Below, piece after piece: positions 10,975-23,438 of a stretch of 64,000 bases of DNA. The stretch comes from Boesenbergia rotunda (Eukaryota; Streptophyta; Magnoliopsida; Zingiberales; Zingiberaceae). The position numbers were made by a program, and so were the translations under genes. Below the pieces are notes generated by a model that made no database searches, was not told the DNA's origin, and was given only the letters and a program-made list of their open reading frames with translations. Where the stretch lies: assembly GCA_024364735.1 (NCBI GenBank), contig JAGFNQ010004736.1:124001-188000 (forward strand), in the 5' to 3' direction. The stretch's first letter is position 1. Every line of letters starts with the position of its first letter.

Positions 10975-12138
10975 GTGAAAGTGAAGGATGCCTCAAAAAT
11001 GTGGATTGTAGATCGTGGGTGCTTAAGACATATGACCGGAGATGTGAGCAAGTTCACCACTATTAGCTACCTAAGAGAAGGGACCGTATCCTTTGGAAAT
11101 AGTGGGAAACTCAAAATAATTGGTAGGGGCACCATTGAGGTATCTCCTACAATCTCTATCCACAAAGTTCTTTTAATTAAGGGAATGGAATTTAATTTAC
11201 TTAGTATAAGTCAACTTTGTGATGCGGGATATAGGGTTGAGTTTCATGCTAGAAAGTGTCTAATTAAACAAAATGGGTCCGAAAGTGTTATGCTAGAAGG
11301 ATATAGAGAGGTTAATCTTTACTATCTTAATCTTGCTTATGCTTCTAACAATTTGCCTAAGTGTCTCATATCTAAAGAAGAAGAAGGATGGTTGTGGCAC
11401 CGGAGACTTGGGCACATCAACATGAGGAACATTGCAAGAGTGGCAAAGGAGGAGTTGGTGAAAGGGCTCCCTATGATCAAGTATGAAAAGACCAAGATGT
11501 GTGATGCATGCCAAGAGGGTAATCAATCAAAATCGTCACACAAAGGTAAAACCTTAACTAGCACTACTTTGCCTTTTGAATTATTACATATGGATCTTTT
11601 TGATTGTCATAGTACTCCCTCACTAGTAGGGAGTAAGTATTGTTTAGTAATTGTAGATAACTTTTCTAGATTTACTTGGGTGTTCTTCATGAAACATAAG
11701 GATGATACCTTAGAGATCTTCATAGGGTTTAGTAAGAGGGTTGAAAATGAGAAACACCTCAAAATCAACCACATTAGGAGTGACCATGGTGGGGAGTTTG
11801 AAAACTCAAACTTCTCATAATTTTGTCTAGAAAATGGATACAAGCATGAATTTTCATGCCCAAGAACCCCACAACAAAATAGGTTAGTAGAGAGAAGAAA
11901 TAGAGCCCTACAAGAAGCCGCTAGGACTATGCTTAATGCATATTCTTTACCTAGCTACTTTTGGGCCGAAGCGGTAAATACTACTTGCTACATTCAAAAT
12001 CGGGAGTTAATGCATAGGTTTTTAGGTAAAACTCCATTTGAGTTGTGGAATGGGAGAATTCCACAAGTTCATTACTTTAGGGTCTTTGGATGTAAGGTTT
12101 ACATTCTAAACACCAAGGATGATTTAAGGAAGTTTTAA
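10975..12138 (+). pseudogene. Copia A protease and integrase
   Basis: The protease active site reads VDRGCLRHMTG (11008-11040); the usual DSG is DRG, so the enzyme would be dead. The GAG-pre-integrase zinc region is LWHRRLGHINM..CDACQEG. The integrase core shows the first Asp in LLHMDLFDCHS, the second in IRSDHGGEFE and the Glu near LVERRN. A CAA to TAA stop at 11818-11820 splits the core, and a further stop follows at 12136. Integrase would insert the cDNA copy in the nucleus. Copia B keeps CAA at the first stop. Confidence 0.9.
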
Positions 12139-12195
12139 TCTAAAGCGGATGAGGGGATTTTGGTTGGTTATTAATCCACTAGTAGGGGATATAGA

Positions 12196-14069
12196 GTGTA
12201 CAACAAAAGAACCAAGGTAATTGTGGAATCTTCAAATGTTGATTTTGATGAATCTACAAACACATACCCTAGGAAAGCATCAATTGATAAGAACATAGAA
12301 GAAAGCCAACCCCTTGCGCAAAGAATCCAAGACTTACATTTAGGGGGCAATGATCAAGGGAGAGAGAGAAGTGCACTAGAGGATAAGGATCATGTAGTAA
12401 GTGAACCCATAACCTCTAGGCCCTTAAGACATCATCAAGATCACCCCATTGACCAAATAGTGAGTGATGTCACTCAAGGGGTAAGGACTAGGTCCTACTT
12501 TAGGGAACAAAGTAGTCAAATTGCTTTAATCTCTCAATTAGAACCTAAATCTATTGATGAAGTATTAGGTGATGTGGATTGGGTTTTAGCTATGCAAGAG
12601 GAGTTAAATCAATTTGAAATGAGTGAAGTATGGGAGTTGGTTTATAGACCCAATGATTGCACCATTGTCGCCACTAGATGGGTCATTAGGAACAAGTAGA
12701 TGATCAAGGAAAGATAACTAGAAATAAGGCTAGATTGGTAGCTAGGGGTTTAATCAAGTAGAGGGTCTTGACTATGATGAGACATATGCCCCCGTAGCTA
12801 GATTAGAGTCCATTAGAATTTTACTAGCCTATGCCACTCACATGGATTTCACACTTTACCAAATGGATGTGAAGTCGGCATTCCTTAATGGGGTCATTAA
12901 GGAAGAGGTGTATGTAGAACAACCCCCCGGGTTTGAAAACCCAAACTACCCTAGACGTATTTACAAATTAAGAAAAGCCTTGTATGGATTGAAACAAGTT
13001 CTTCGGGCTTGGTATGAAAGACTTTCTTCATTCTTAGTGTCCAAGGGTTTTAGGAGAAGAACAATTGACCCAACTTTGTTCCTAAAATCTAAGGATAAGG
13101 ACATATTTGTGACTCAAGTTTATGTAGATGATATTATCTTTGGGTCCACGAATAGTGAATTCCTCCATGAATTCATTAAGTGTATGAAAAATGAATTTGA
13201 GATAAGTCTTGCACGTGTTAATTGACTTTCTTCATGGGTCTACAAGTTAAGCAAACAAATGAAGGGACTCATATGTATCAAACTAAGTATGCTAGGGAAA
13301 TGCTAAAGAAATTTGGATTAGAAAATGCTAAGGTAGCATCTACCCCTATAGGAACAAATGTCAAAATGGATAGTGATGTTGAAGGAAAAATGGTAGACTC
13401 AAAAAATATAGGAGCGTGATTGGTAGTCTATTGTACCTAACCGCTAGTAGATCCGATATACTATTTGTGGTAGGTATGTATGCAAGGTACCAATCATGTG
13501 CCAAAGAGTCTCATTTAGTGGTAATAAAGAGGATCCTAAGGTATATTAAAGGTACTCTCAATGTCGGGCTTTAGTATCCTAGACCCCCAAATGTTGATCT
13601 TTTTGGATACACCGATTCGGACTATGCGGGGTGTAAACTAGATAGGAATAGTACTAGTGAAGGATGTCAATTCCTTGGGTCATCTTTAGATAGTTGGAGT
13701 AGTAGGAAATAACCATGTGTTGCCCTATCAACAACGGAGGTCGAATATGTGGCAATGGGTAGTTATGTGTCCCAACTACTTTGGATCATGCACATCTTAG
13801 AAGATTATGAGTTACATTACTCCAAAGTCAAGGTCTTGTGTGATAATGTATGTACAATTAACTTGACTAAAAATCCGGTTCATCATTCTAGAACAAAACA
13901 CATTGAAGTGAAGCATCACTTCATTAGGGACCATGTAGCAAGGGGAGACATATAATTACACTATGTTGAGTCAAAGTCAAACCTTGCTAACATTTTTACC
14001 AAGCCTCTTCCCGAATCGGAGTTCACATTCTTAAGAAGAGGTCTTGGTATATGTTTTGTAGAGGTGTAG
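12196..14069 (+). pseudogene. Copia A reverse transcriptase and RNase H
   Basis: After an acidic linker the RT begins at about 12540 (MQEELNQFEMSEVWELV). It contains MDVKSAFLNG, EEVYVEQPPGFE, KALYGLKQ and the catalytic YVDDIIFGST (13121-). RNase H carries YTDSDYAGCK, ALSTTEVEYVA, KHIEVKHHFIRD and DIFTKPLP-like IFTKPLPESE, ending in FVEV and TAG at 14067-14069. Stops and frameshifts fall near 12697, 13222, 13417, 13710 and 13954. The catalytic RT motif itself is intact. Order and motifs are typical Ty1/copia. Confidence 0.92.
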
Positions 14070-14885
14070 GATGACCATTGGAGCAATACAATAGTAAGCT
14101 GATGCTTGATCCATTAGGATGATACAAATGATTCACTTATGCTTGTGGCATAGTGTTGGGTCATTAAATGTATCAAATTATGAAAAATAGACCAACTATG
14201 GGGAAAGCAAATGTTTAATTAATGGGCATCTTGCCCAAAGATCATAGTTGGACATTTTAAAACATTTGAAAACTATTCTGTGCTTTATATGTTTTGCCAT
14301 AAGCTTGGAAGTTGTATGAGTCCATAATTAGTTTGAAAACTTGATACAAAATTAGTGGTTTTCAAGAACTTTGAACTTTTGTCAAAAGTCAAGTATATTT
14401 GAAATTTTTCATTAACTGATATTTTTCCGTGATAGAGTATATCATATCAAACATGCTTGCAAAATTTTATAATTTTTGGAATTTTCTGGAATTTTTGGGG
14501 GGTTTCTGAATTTTGGCTCAGAAATCTGAAAGTCTGACTGAAAGAGTATTAGTCGACTGCCCCTTTGGGTAGTTGACTGGCACGGCTAATTTCAGATTCT
14601 GAGATTTTTTCATAAATGCAAACTTCTCTCATTTGGTGTTATGGGTTAGTATTGTTGTGGGCAATCATTTTGATGGTGTTAAAGGGGGAGAATGGGTGGT
14701 TTAAGTTAGGTTTGTAACTTAACCTTGATTAACCTTGGTTTATGAGAATTGAAAATGGAGAATGCATAGGTTAAGGGGGAGGTTATCTCTTGTTTCTCTT
14801 ACTATGTCTTGTTTTCAATTACTGTTGTTGGCTGGTATTTTCTTCCTAACTTAAACATATTGTCATACATCAAAAAGGGGGAGAT
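14070..14885 (+). other. Post-pol noncoding region of Copia A with palindromes and repeated PPTs
   Basis: No ORF. A palindromic pair of the AGTCGACTG type lies at 14549-14581. Three purine tracts of the AAGGGGGAG type occur at about 14683, 14774 and 14875; the last abuts the 3' LTR and is the likely plus-strand primer. Repeated PPT-like tracts here are a reported Sirevirus trait. Confidence 0.75.
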
Positions 14886-15819
14886 TATTGAGGCAATCGA
14901 CCCAAGGATGATCGAGAAGATCATGGTTTTGATGTGTGTGTGCCAATATGTTTAAGGTTAGGGTGTTATCTTGTTATTTGATATGTGTGATTGAGTTTGC
15001 AGGACTTGGAGAATCACACATGGAGGACATATCCGAGGGACGAGAGACGAGGGAGGAGGACTCCAAGGGCAAGCCGGGAAGTGGACTTCAAAGGGCACAC
15101 GTGAAGGGTGGCATGGAGGCAAGCCAAGGGAAGGCTTGTGTGTGCATCCGAGGGATGATAGCCGGAGGAAGAAGACTTCAAGGGGCAAACCAAGGGAGTA
15201 TACCTGAAGGCACACGTGAAGGAGAGTGTTCGGAGTGAGAGTGAGTGATTGTAGAGGTTGGGCAGTCGACTGGTAGAAAGGCAGTCGACTGCCAAAACTC
15301 ACAGAAGGTTTCGGACCTGAGACCAGTCGACTGCTCCAGGACCAGTCGGCTGGTAACCCCAAAAAACTAGCCGTTGGCTAGCAATTAAAGCTAGACCAGT
15401 CGACTGCCCCTAGGGCAGTCGACTGGTGTCGGGTTGGACAACTCGTGGAGTTGTTCTTTACTCTTATTTAAAGGAGACTTTTTGGCACGAGGAAGGCACG
15501 GTTTTTCACTGTACCAAAGTGCTGCTAGTGCCCCAAGTGATCAGTTCTTTCTCTAGCTTTATTTTCCGTCTTGTAAAGAGGAAGAAGACAACCTTGTAAA
15601 GGTTTTCTCCACCTTGAAGGAGGCTTTTCATAGTGGAGGTGGTGTACTCGTGTGGATCCTTGGATTAGTCACCTTTCGGGGTGGCTACCAAGTAAATCTT
15701 TCTTGTTAGCATTGACTTTCATATTTTCCATTATATTTTTGTATTGTGCTAACCCTCTTGTAGAGAGAATTCGCGAAAAGTGTTATTCACCCCCCTCTAG
15801 CAACGTCAACGATCTTACA
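14886..15819 (+). repeat. 3' LTR of Copia A
   Basis: It begins TATTGAGGCAATCG, where Copia B has TGTTGGGGCAATCG, and ends GATCTTACA. It is the uninterrupted version of the split 5' LTR and shows both empty sites: CACTA at 14974 and the gypsy solo LTR near 15650. The palindrome cluster is at 15262-15427, with a TTATTTAAAGG box near 15465. Confidence 0.92.
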
Positions 15820-16374
15820 CAATGGACAAGTCGAGGTCATTAATCAGGAAATCCTCAGGGGACTCAAGATAAAACTAGATCACGTTGGAGGCAACTGGGT
15901 CAAGGAACTCCCCAGCATCTTGTGGTCCTACCGTACCACTCCTCGAGAAGGGACAGGCCAGAGCCCTTTTCAGCTGATGTATAGAGCTGAGGCTGTGGTC
16001 CCGGTCGAGGTAGGGAAGAGTTCGTCTGACGGTAGCACTATACTAAGGAGGACAACGATCAAGAGCGGCTGATCGACCTAGATCTCGTTTCAGAGGTGTG
16101 GGATAGAGCAGCAACCCGGCTGGAAGCATATCGACGACGGATGCAACAAGCCTACAATCGTCGGGTAATTGCCCGCAGCTTTGAAGTTGGGGACAAAGTG
16201 TGGAAAAGGATCAAATCAGTCGGTGACCCAGGCAAACTAGAGCCTCAGTGGGACAGACCTTACATCATCACCAAAAAGCTCACAGGAGACAGCTACTATT
16301 TGGAAGATGGCAAAGGCAAGGGGCTAGAGAGGCCATGGCATGCCAATCATCACCGCCCTTATCGTACTCGGTGA
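15820..16374 (+). pseudogene. Tat integrase, C-terminal part
   Basis: The frame opens directly at the Copia A border with NGQVEVINQEIL. It continues with LPSILWSYRTTPREGTGQSP, FQLMYRAEAVVPVEV and, after a frameshift between about 16020 and 16075, QAYNRRVIARSFEVGDKVWK and LEPQWDRPYIITKKL, ending with TGA after 16374. The YRTTPR..TG.SPF..YG.EAV.P.E pattern is typical of Tat/Athila-type integrases rather than chromoviruses, and there is no chromodomain. The catalytic core upstream is outside the window. Confidence 0.85.
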
Positions 16375-16486
16375 GATGTTGAGTTGTTTGCATAACTTTT
16401 GTATTTTGGTTGGTACTGCCTTGCAGTTCAATGAATAAAGGAGCAAACGAAATATTACTCGAAAAACGTTGAATCCTTGCCTGACG
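16375..16486 (+). other. Tat spacer before the tandem array
   Basis: Short noncoding 3' UTR-like sequence between the integrase stop codon and the first repeat unit. Confidence 0.5.
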
Positions 16487-17598
16487 AAAACCCTACTACC
16501 TCTGCGGTGAGTAGGCTTAGTCTGGGTGCTACGGATGTCCGACCAAGGGTTGTAAAACCCTACTACCTCTGCGGTGAGTAGGCTTGGTCCGAGTACTACG
16601 GATGCCCGACCAAGAGCTGTAAAACCCTACTACCTCCGCGATGAGTAGGCTTGGTTCGGGTACTACGGATGCCCGATCAAGAGCGGTAAAATCCTACTAC
16701 CTCCGCGGTGAGTAGGCTTGGTCCGGGTACTACGGATGCCCGACCAAGAGTTGTAAAACCCTACTACCTTCGAGGTAAGAAGGTTTGGTCCGGGTACTAC
16801 GGATGTCCGACAAAGAGTTGTAAAATCCTACTACCTCCGCGGTGAGTAGGCTTGGTCTTGGTACTACGGATGCCCGACCAAGAGTTATAAAACCCTACTA
16901 GCTCCACGGTGAGTATGCTTGGTCCGGGTACTACGGATGCCCAGCCAAGAGTTGTAAAATCATACTACCTCCGCGGTGAGTAGGCTTGGTCCGGGTACTA
17001 CGGATGCCCGACCAAGAGCTGCATAACCCTACTACCTCCGCAGTGAGTAGGCTTGGTCCGGATACTACGGATGCCCGACCAAGAGCGGTGAAACCCTACT
17101 ACCTCCGTGGTGAGTAGGCTTGGTCTGGGTGCTACGAATGCCCATCCAAGAGTTGTAAAACCCTACTACCTCCGCGGTAAGTAGGCTTGGTCCGGGTACT
17201 ACGGATGGTCGGCCAAGAGCTGTAAAACCTACTACCTCCGTGGTGAGTAGGCTTGGTCCAGGTACTACGGATGCCCGACCAAGAGTTGTAAAACCCTACT
17301 ACCTCCGGGGTGAGTAGGCTTGGTCCGGGTACTATGGATGTCCGACCAAGAGCTGTAAAACCCTACTACCTCCTCAGTGACTAGGCTTGGTCCAGGTACT
17401 ACGGATGCTTGACCAAGAGTTGTAAAACCCCTACTACCTCCGAGGTGAGTAGGCTTGGTCCGGGTACTATGGATGCCCAACCAAGAGCTGTAAAACCCTA
17501 CTACCTCCGCGGTGAGTAGGCTTGGTCCGAGTACTACGGATGCCCCGCCAAGAGCTGTATAACCCTACTACCTCCGCGATGAGTAGGCTTGGTCCGGG
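16487..17598 (+). repeat. Tandem array, 66-67 bp unit, block 1 (about 17 copies)
   Basis: The unit runs ACCCTACTACCTCCGCGG, then TGAGTAGGCTTGGTCCGGG, then TACTACGGATGCCCGACC and AAGAGCTGTAAA. Each unit has two dyads: CCTACT..CCGCGG..AGTAGG, and CTTGGTC(C)GGG paired with CCCGACCAAG. The array continues after Copia B at 23439. Short frames translated from it are repeat artefacts. Confidence 0.95.
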
Positions 17599-18547
17599 TG
17601 TTGGGGCAATCGACCCAAGGATGATCGGGAAGATTATGATTTTGATGTGTGTGTCAACATGGTTAAGGTTAGGGTGTTATATTGTTATTTGATATGTGTG
17701 ATTGAGTTTGCAGGACTTGGAGAATCACACATGGAGGACTTATCCGAGGGATGAGAGCCGAGGGAAGAGGATTCCAAGGGCAAGCTGGGAAGTGGATTTC
17801 AAAGGGCACACGTGAAGGGTGGCATGGAGGCAAGCCAAGGGAAGGCTTGTGTGCGCATCCAAGAGACAATAGCCGGTGGAAGAAGACTACAAGGGGCGAG
17901 CTTAGGGAGTGTACTTGAAGGCACACGTGAAGGAGGGTTTTCGGAGTGAGGAAGAGAGGTTGTATAAGCTGGGCAGTCGACTGGTAGAAAGGCAGTCGAT
18001 TGCCAGCCAATTCTCAATCTCACAGAATATTTTCAACCTTGGACCAGTCAACTGCCTCAGGGGCAGTCGACTGATACTCCCGAAAACTAATCGTTGGGTT
18101 AGCCATTGGCTAGCAATTAGACCAGTCGACTGCCCCAGGGGCAGTCGACTGGTGTCGGCTAGATGACTCTAGGAGTTGTCCTTTACTCTTATTTAAAGGG
18201 TGAATTTTTGGCACGACAAAGGTACGGTTCTAAAGTGTACCAAAGTGTTGTTCGAGCAAAAAGTCATCAGTTCTTCCTCTCGCTTTCAATTTCATCTTGT
18301 AAAGAGGAAGAAGACAACCTTATAAAGGTTTTCTCCACCTTGAAAGAAGCTTTTCATAGTGGAGAGTGTGCTTGTGCGTGAAACCTTGGATTAGTCACCT
18401 CTCAGGGTGGATACCAAGTAAATTCTCTGTGTTAGCATTGGATTTCATATTTTTCATTATATTGCTTGTATTGTGCTAACCATCTTGTAGAGAAAGTTCG
18501 AGAAAATTGCTATTCACCCCCCCTCTAGCAAGCGCCACAATCTAACA
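17599..18547 (+). repeat. 5' LTR of Copia B
   Basis: TG..CA ends. The palindrome cluster is at about 17974-18153, including a perfect inverted repeat at 18120-18152 with 16-nt arms around one A. A TTATTTAAAGG box lies near 18190 and the CTATTCACCCCCCC motif near the 3' end. Confidence 0.92.
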
Positions 18548-18549
18548 AG

Positions 18550-18561
18550 TGGTATCAGAGC
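18550..18561 (+). other. Primer-binding site of Copia B
   Basis: TGGTATCAGAGC, a perfect initiator tRNA-Met primer site two bases after the LTR. Confidence 0.92.
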
Positions 18562-18605
18562 CGGTTCGCTTTGGGGGAACTCACCATCGACCGGAGTATC
18601 AAAAA

Positions 18606-20230
18606 ATATCGTTTCAAGAGGGCTATAGCACCGCAAGGCCACCGTTCTTCGACGGAAACGACTTCGCCTATTGGAAAGGTAGGATGGAATACTACTTAAT
18701 GAATGATATTGAAAATTGGATGAGTGTTGTAGATGGCTTCGATGCACCCGTCAATAAACAAGGAGAGCCGCTACCGATGAGGAATTGGACCAAAGAGGTA
18801 ATGAGGAAGGCACAAGCCAATACGAAGGCCACCACAACGCTTCAATGCGGATTATCAATGGAACAACTAAACAAGGTGGGGCCTTTCAAGAGCTCCAAGG
18901 AACTTTGGGACAAGCTCGTCGAACTCAACGAAGGGTCTAATGAGTCAAGAATGGCAAAGAATGACCTCTTGGTTGCCCAACTACAATCGCTCACAATGAA
19001 GGCTAACGAGACGGTAAGCCAACTACATGGAAGGGTCAAAGAAATAATCAACGAGCTCTATGTAATTGGTGAAAAGGTAGAGAACCGAGATCTCGTGAGG
19101 CATGTTTTGCAATCATTCCCTAGGACTACATTGTAGGCATCAATAGTTGATGCCTACAAAGTATCAAGGGATCTCTCTACGGCAAAGTTAGACGATTTAT
19201 TTTGTGAATTTGAGTTACATGAGCAAGCTAACATTTCTTCTAAAGAAAAAGAAAAATTAGAAGGAGAAGAAGAAGATCATCTACTCCTCATCATCCGAAT
19301 CGGAGGAGTCTAGTGCTTCCATGGATAGTGACCAAGAAGCCTACATGGTAAGGAAAATGAGAAGACCTTTCAAAAGTTTTTTCTAACAAGTCTTATGGTA
19401 GGAAAGGGTCAAGAAGCAAGAGCAAAGGGAAGGATATTATTTGCTACAATTGCCATCAAGAGGGTCACATGAAGAATGAGTGCCCGCAATTAAAGAAAAG
19501 GGAAGAAAAGGAGGAAAAGAAGAAAGGTGACAAGAGGAAGTCAAAAGAAAAAGGGAAGAGTGCCACAAACCTAAAAGCTACTTGGGATGATCCATCATCT
19601 TCGGAGGAAGAAGAAGATCACGTGTCACACTTCGCACTAATGGGAGTGGACAACTTAGAGACATCCGAAGATGAGAGGAGTTCAAGTAGTGAAGATGAAA
19701 GTGAAGGCTCATCATCCGAATCCGATGTATCGGTAAGTGAGGTATATAGCTTACCCTCCTCTACTCTTGTCAAAATTATTACTAGTACAAATCATGATTT
19801 GGCTAAGGCTACGGGAAAGGTTAGAGAATTAAAGAATGAAGTTTGCATGCTTAAATGAGAATCCATGAAACCTAAGGACAATTTGCATGTTCTCTCTACC
19901 ATGTTAAATGATTCATGTTTGGAAAAAGAAAATAGGGAACTAAGGGAATAGGTAGAAGACCTAACCAAGGCACATAGGAAATTTCAAGTTGGCTCTAGCA
20001 ACCTTGATATGATCATAAATAGCCAAAGAGTCGTGTACAACAAAGCCGGGATAGGTTATAGGCCAAAAACCAAGGAGGTAGATTTTGTTTCACTTATGGG
20101 TAGAAAGGATGTCTCTAGGAGACAAGGGGTTAAGGGAAATGCAAAGAAGGTTTGGGTACCAAAGAAGTATTTAAATGATTCTTGTGGAACTAGTATTTGG
20201 GTACCAAAAGCTTGTGTTTTCCGTGTTGTA
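18606..20230 (+). pseudogene. Copia B gag
   Basis: The start codon is ATA (18606-18608) where Copia C has ATG; the following residues match (SFQEGYSTARPPFFDGND). The UBN2 region is intact up to a TGG to TAG stop at 19134-19136. The frame then shifts in the Ser/Glu-rich linker. The CCHC knuckle CYNCHQEGHMKNEC lies at about 19441-19485, followed by the acidic, coiled-coil tail, with a stop at 19856-19858 and further damage. It would have been the particle protein, as in Copia A. Confidence 0.88.
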
Positions 20231-21677
20231 TAGGTGAAGGTGAAGGAAGCCTCAAATATGTAGATAGTAGATAGCGGGTGTTCAAGACATATGACTGGAG
20301 ATGTGAGTAAATTCACCACCCTTAGCTATCTAAGAGAAGGAACCGTGTCATTCGGAAATAGTGGGAAACTCAAAATAATTAGTAGGGGCACCATTGAGGT
20401 ATCTCCTACAATCACTATCCATAAAGTTCTTTTGATTAAGGGTATGGAGTTCAATTTACTTAGTGTAAGTCAACTTTGTGATGCGGGATATAGGGTTGAG
20501 TTTCATGCTAGAAGGTGTTTAATTAAACAAAATGGATCCGAAAATGTTATGCTAGAAGGATATAAAGAGGCTAATCTTTATTATATTAATCTTGATTATG
20601 CTTCTAACATTTTCCTAAGTGTCTCATATCTAAAGAAGAAGAAGGATGGTTGTGGCACCAGCGACTTAGGCACATCAACATGAAGAATATTGCAAGAGTT
20701 GCCAAGGAGTTGGTGAAGGGGCTTCCCATGATCAAATATGAAAAGACTAAGATGTGTAATGCATGTCAAGAGGGTAAGCAATCAAAATCATTACACAAAG
20801 GTAAAACCTTAACTAGCACTACTTTACCTTTAGAATTATTGCATATGGACCTATTTGATTGTCATAGCACTCCCTCACTAGTAGGGAGTAAATATTGTTT
20901 GGTAATTGTAGATGATTTTTCTAGATTTACTTGGGTATTTTTCATGAAACATAAGGATGATACCTTAGAAATTTTGATAGGTTTTAGCAAGAGGGTTGAA
21001 AATGAAAAACACCTCAAGATTAACCGAATAAGGAGTGACCATGGTGGGGAGTTTGAAAATTCAAACTTCTCACAATTTTGTTTAGAAAATGGGTACAAGC
21101 ATGAATTTTCATGCCCACGAACCCTTCAACAAAATGGTGTGGTAGAAAGGAGAAATAGAGCCCTACAAGAGGCCGCTAGAACTATGCTTAATGCATATTT
21201 TCTTCCTAGTTACTTTTGGGCTGAAGCGGTAAATACCGCTTGTTACATCCAAAACCGAATCTTAATTCATAGGTTCTTAGGAAAAACTCCATTGGAATTG
21301 TGAAATAGGAGAATTCCACAAGTTCCCTACTTTAGGGTTTTTGGATGTAAGATTTACATTTTAAACACCAAGGATGATTTGAGGAAGTTTGGATCATGCA
21401 CACTTTAGAGGATTATGAGTTACATTATTCCAAAGTCAAGGTTTTGTGTGATAATGTAAGTACAATTAACTTGACTAAAAATTTGGTTCACCATTCTAGA
21501 ACAAAACACATTGAAGTGAAGCATCACTTCATTAGGGATCATGTGGCAAGAAGTGACATAGATTTGCACTATGTTGAGTCAAAGTCAAACCTTACCGATA
21601 TATTTACCAAGCCTCTTCCCAAAGTGGAGTTCACATCCTTAAGAAGGGGCCTTGGTATGTGTTTTGTAGAAGTATAG
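20231..21677 (+). pseudogene. Copia B protease-integrase joined to the end of RNase H
   Basis: A TGG to TAG stop (20261-20263) precedes an intact protease motif VDSGCSRHMTGD. The zinc region (LWHQRLRHINM..CNACQEG, after a frameshift near 20620) and the integrase core (HMDLFDCHS, IRSDHGGEFE, NGVVERRNRAL) keep the three catalytic residues. A TGG to TGA stop lies at 21301. At about 21391 the sequence jumps from the end of integrase (DDLRKF) to the end of RNase H (MHTLEDYELHYSKVKVLCDN). The roughly 1.65 kb present in Copia A between about 12134 and 13781, including all RT motifs, is missing. It could only have moved with help from relatives. Confidence 0.92.
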
Positions 21678-22497
21678 GATGAACCTTGGGGTAATACAAT
21701 AGGATGGTGGTGCTTGATCCATTAGGATGATACAAATGATCCACTTGTGCTTATGGCATAGTGTTGGGTTATTAGATGTATCACATTATGAAAAATAGAC
21801 CAACCATGGGAAAAGCAAGTGTTTAATTAATGAACATCTTGCCCCAAGATCATGGTTGGACATTTTAAACATTTGAAAATCATTCTGTGTTTTATATGTT
21901 TTGCCATAAGCTTGGAACATGTATGATTGCAAAACTAGGTTGAAACTTCGATACAAAGTTAGTGTTTATCAAGAAATTCAAACTTTAGTCAAAAGTCAAG
22001 CGTGTTTGGATTTTTCATGAACTGATATTTTTCCTTGTTAGAGTATATCATATGAAACATGCTCGTAAATTTTCACAATTTTTGGAATTTTCTGAAATTT
22101 TTGAGGAGTTTCTGAAATTCGGCTCAGAGGCTGAAATTCTGACTGACAAAGTATCAGTCAACTGCCCTCTGTCACAGTCGACTGATACTCCCTGTTTCAA
22201 CAATCTGGGCATTTTTCAGAAATGAGAAATTCTCTCATTTGATGCCATGGGTGAGTATTGCTTAGAGAAATCGTTTTGATGATGTCAAAGGGGGAGAATG
22301 TGTAGTTTAAGTTAGGTTTGTAACTTAAACTTTTGGTTTAAACTTGGTTTATGATAAGAATTGAAAATGGGAGAAGGCATAGGTTAAGGGGGAGTTTTAC
22401 CTCTTGGTTTTACTATGTCTTGCTTTTCAATTGCTATTATTTGCTGTTGTTTTATCCCTAACTTAAACATATTGTCACACATCAAAATAGGGGAGAT
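21678..22497 (+). other. Post-pol noncoding region of Copia B
   Basis: No ORF. A palindromic pair at 22152-22187 reads TATCAGTCAACTG and later CAGTCGACTGATA. Purine tracts of the AAGGGGGAG type occur near 22289 and 22387, and AATAGGGGAGA near 22486 precedes the 3' LTR. Confidence 0.75.
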
Positions 22498-23438
22498 TGT
22501 TGGGGCAATCGACCCAAGGATAATCGGGAAGATCATGGTATTGATGTGTGTGTCAACATGGTTAAGGTTAGGGTGTTATATTGTTATTTGATATGTGTGA
22601 TTGAGTTTGCAGGACTTGGAGAATCACACATGGAGGACTTATCCGAGGGACGAGAACCGAGGGAAGAGGACTCCAAGGGCAAGTCAGGAAGTGGACTTCA
22701 AAGGGCACACGTGAAGGGTGGCATGGAGGCAAGCCAAGGGAAGGCTTGTGTGCGCATCCGAGGGACGATAGCCGGTGGAAGAAGACTTCAAGGGGTGAGC
22801 CAAGAGAGTGTATTTGAAGGCACACGTGAAGGAGGGTTTTCAGAGTGAGGAAGAGAGGTTGTATAAGCTGGGCAGTCGACTGGCAGAAAGGCAGTCGATT
22901 GCCAGCCAATTCTCAAACTCACAGAATATTTTCGACCCTGGACCAGTCGACTGCCTAGGGGCAGTCGACTGATACTCCCGAAAACTAATCATTGGGTTAG
23001 CCGTTGGCTAGCAATTAAGGCTAGACCAGCAGTCGACTGGTGTCGGGCTGGATGACTCTAGGAGTTGTCCTTTACTCTTATTTAAAGGGTGAATTTTTGG
23101 CACGACAAAGGTATGGTTCTAAAGTGTACCAAAGTGTTGTTCGAGCAAAAAGTCATCAGTTCTTCCTCTCGCTTTCAATTTCATCTTGTAAAGAGGAAGA
23201 AGACAACCTTATAAAGGTTTTCTCCACCTTGAAAGAAGCTTTTCATAGTGGAGAGTGTGCTTGTGCGTGAAACCTTGGATTAGTCACCTCTCGGGGTGGA
23301 TACCAAGTAAATTCTCTATGTTAGCATTGGATTTCATATTTTTCATTATATTGCTTGTATTGTGCTAACCATCTTGTAGAGAAAGTTCGAGAAAAGTGCT
23401 ATTCACCCCCCCCCTCTAGCAAGCGCCACAATCTAACA
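22498..23438 (+). repeat. 3' LTR of Copia B
   Basis: Near-identical to the 5' LTR over most of its length. The last palindrome pair is shortened: one word is lost near 23028. The palindrome cluster is at about 22873-23042. Confidence 0.92.

Larger units (their letters stand above)
5132..15819 (+). mobile_element. Copia A: Sirevirus-like Ty1/copia LTR retrotransposon, interrupted
   Basis: The order is 5' LTR (split), PBS, gag, protease, integrase, RT, RNase H, noncoding post-pol region, PPT and 3' LTR. Integrase before RT defines Ty1/copia. A UBN2-type gag, repeated GGGGGAG tracts before the 3' LTR and the close relation to Copia C, which has a third ORF, point to the Sirevirus lineage. The left 90 or so bases of the 5' LTR lie left of the CACTA, outside the window, so the left TSD is not visible. 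The 3' LTR ends at 15819 and the flank continues directly into Tat integrase codons. Copia B (17599-23438) is a close relative. Confidence 0.9.
17599..23438 (+). mobile_element. Copia B: Sirevirus-like copia element with deleted reverse transcriptase
   Basis: It has two LTRs (949 and 941 bp), starting TGTTGGGGCAATC and ending AATCTAACA, with PBS and PPT. It sits inside the Tat tandem array, and both flanks are repeat-unit sequence. The flanking 5-mers are CCGGG and TCGGA, so the TSD is not clean. The body is closely related to Copia A but lacks the RT. Confidence 0.92.

Noticed and set aside
17265..17480. Frame of 71 codons in the tandem array
   Set aside because: Translation of the repeat unit, whose length is close to a multiple of three; broken elsewhere in the array.
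16487..17598. CRISPR-like array
   Set aside because: Units are contiguous tandem copies without unique spacers, within a plant retrotransposon.
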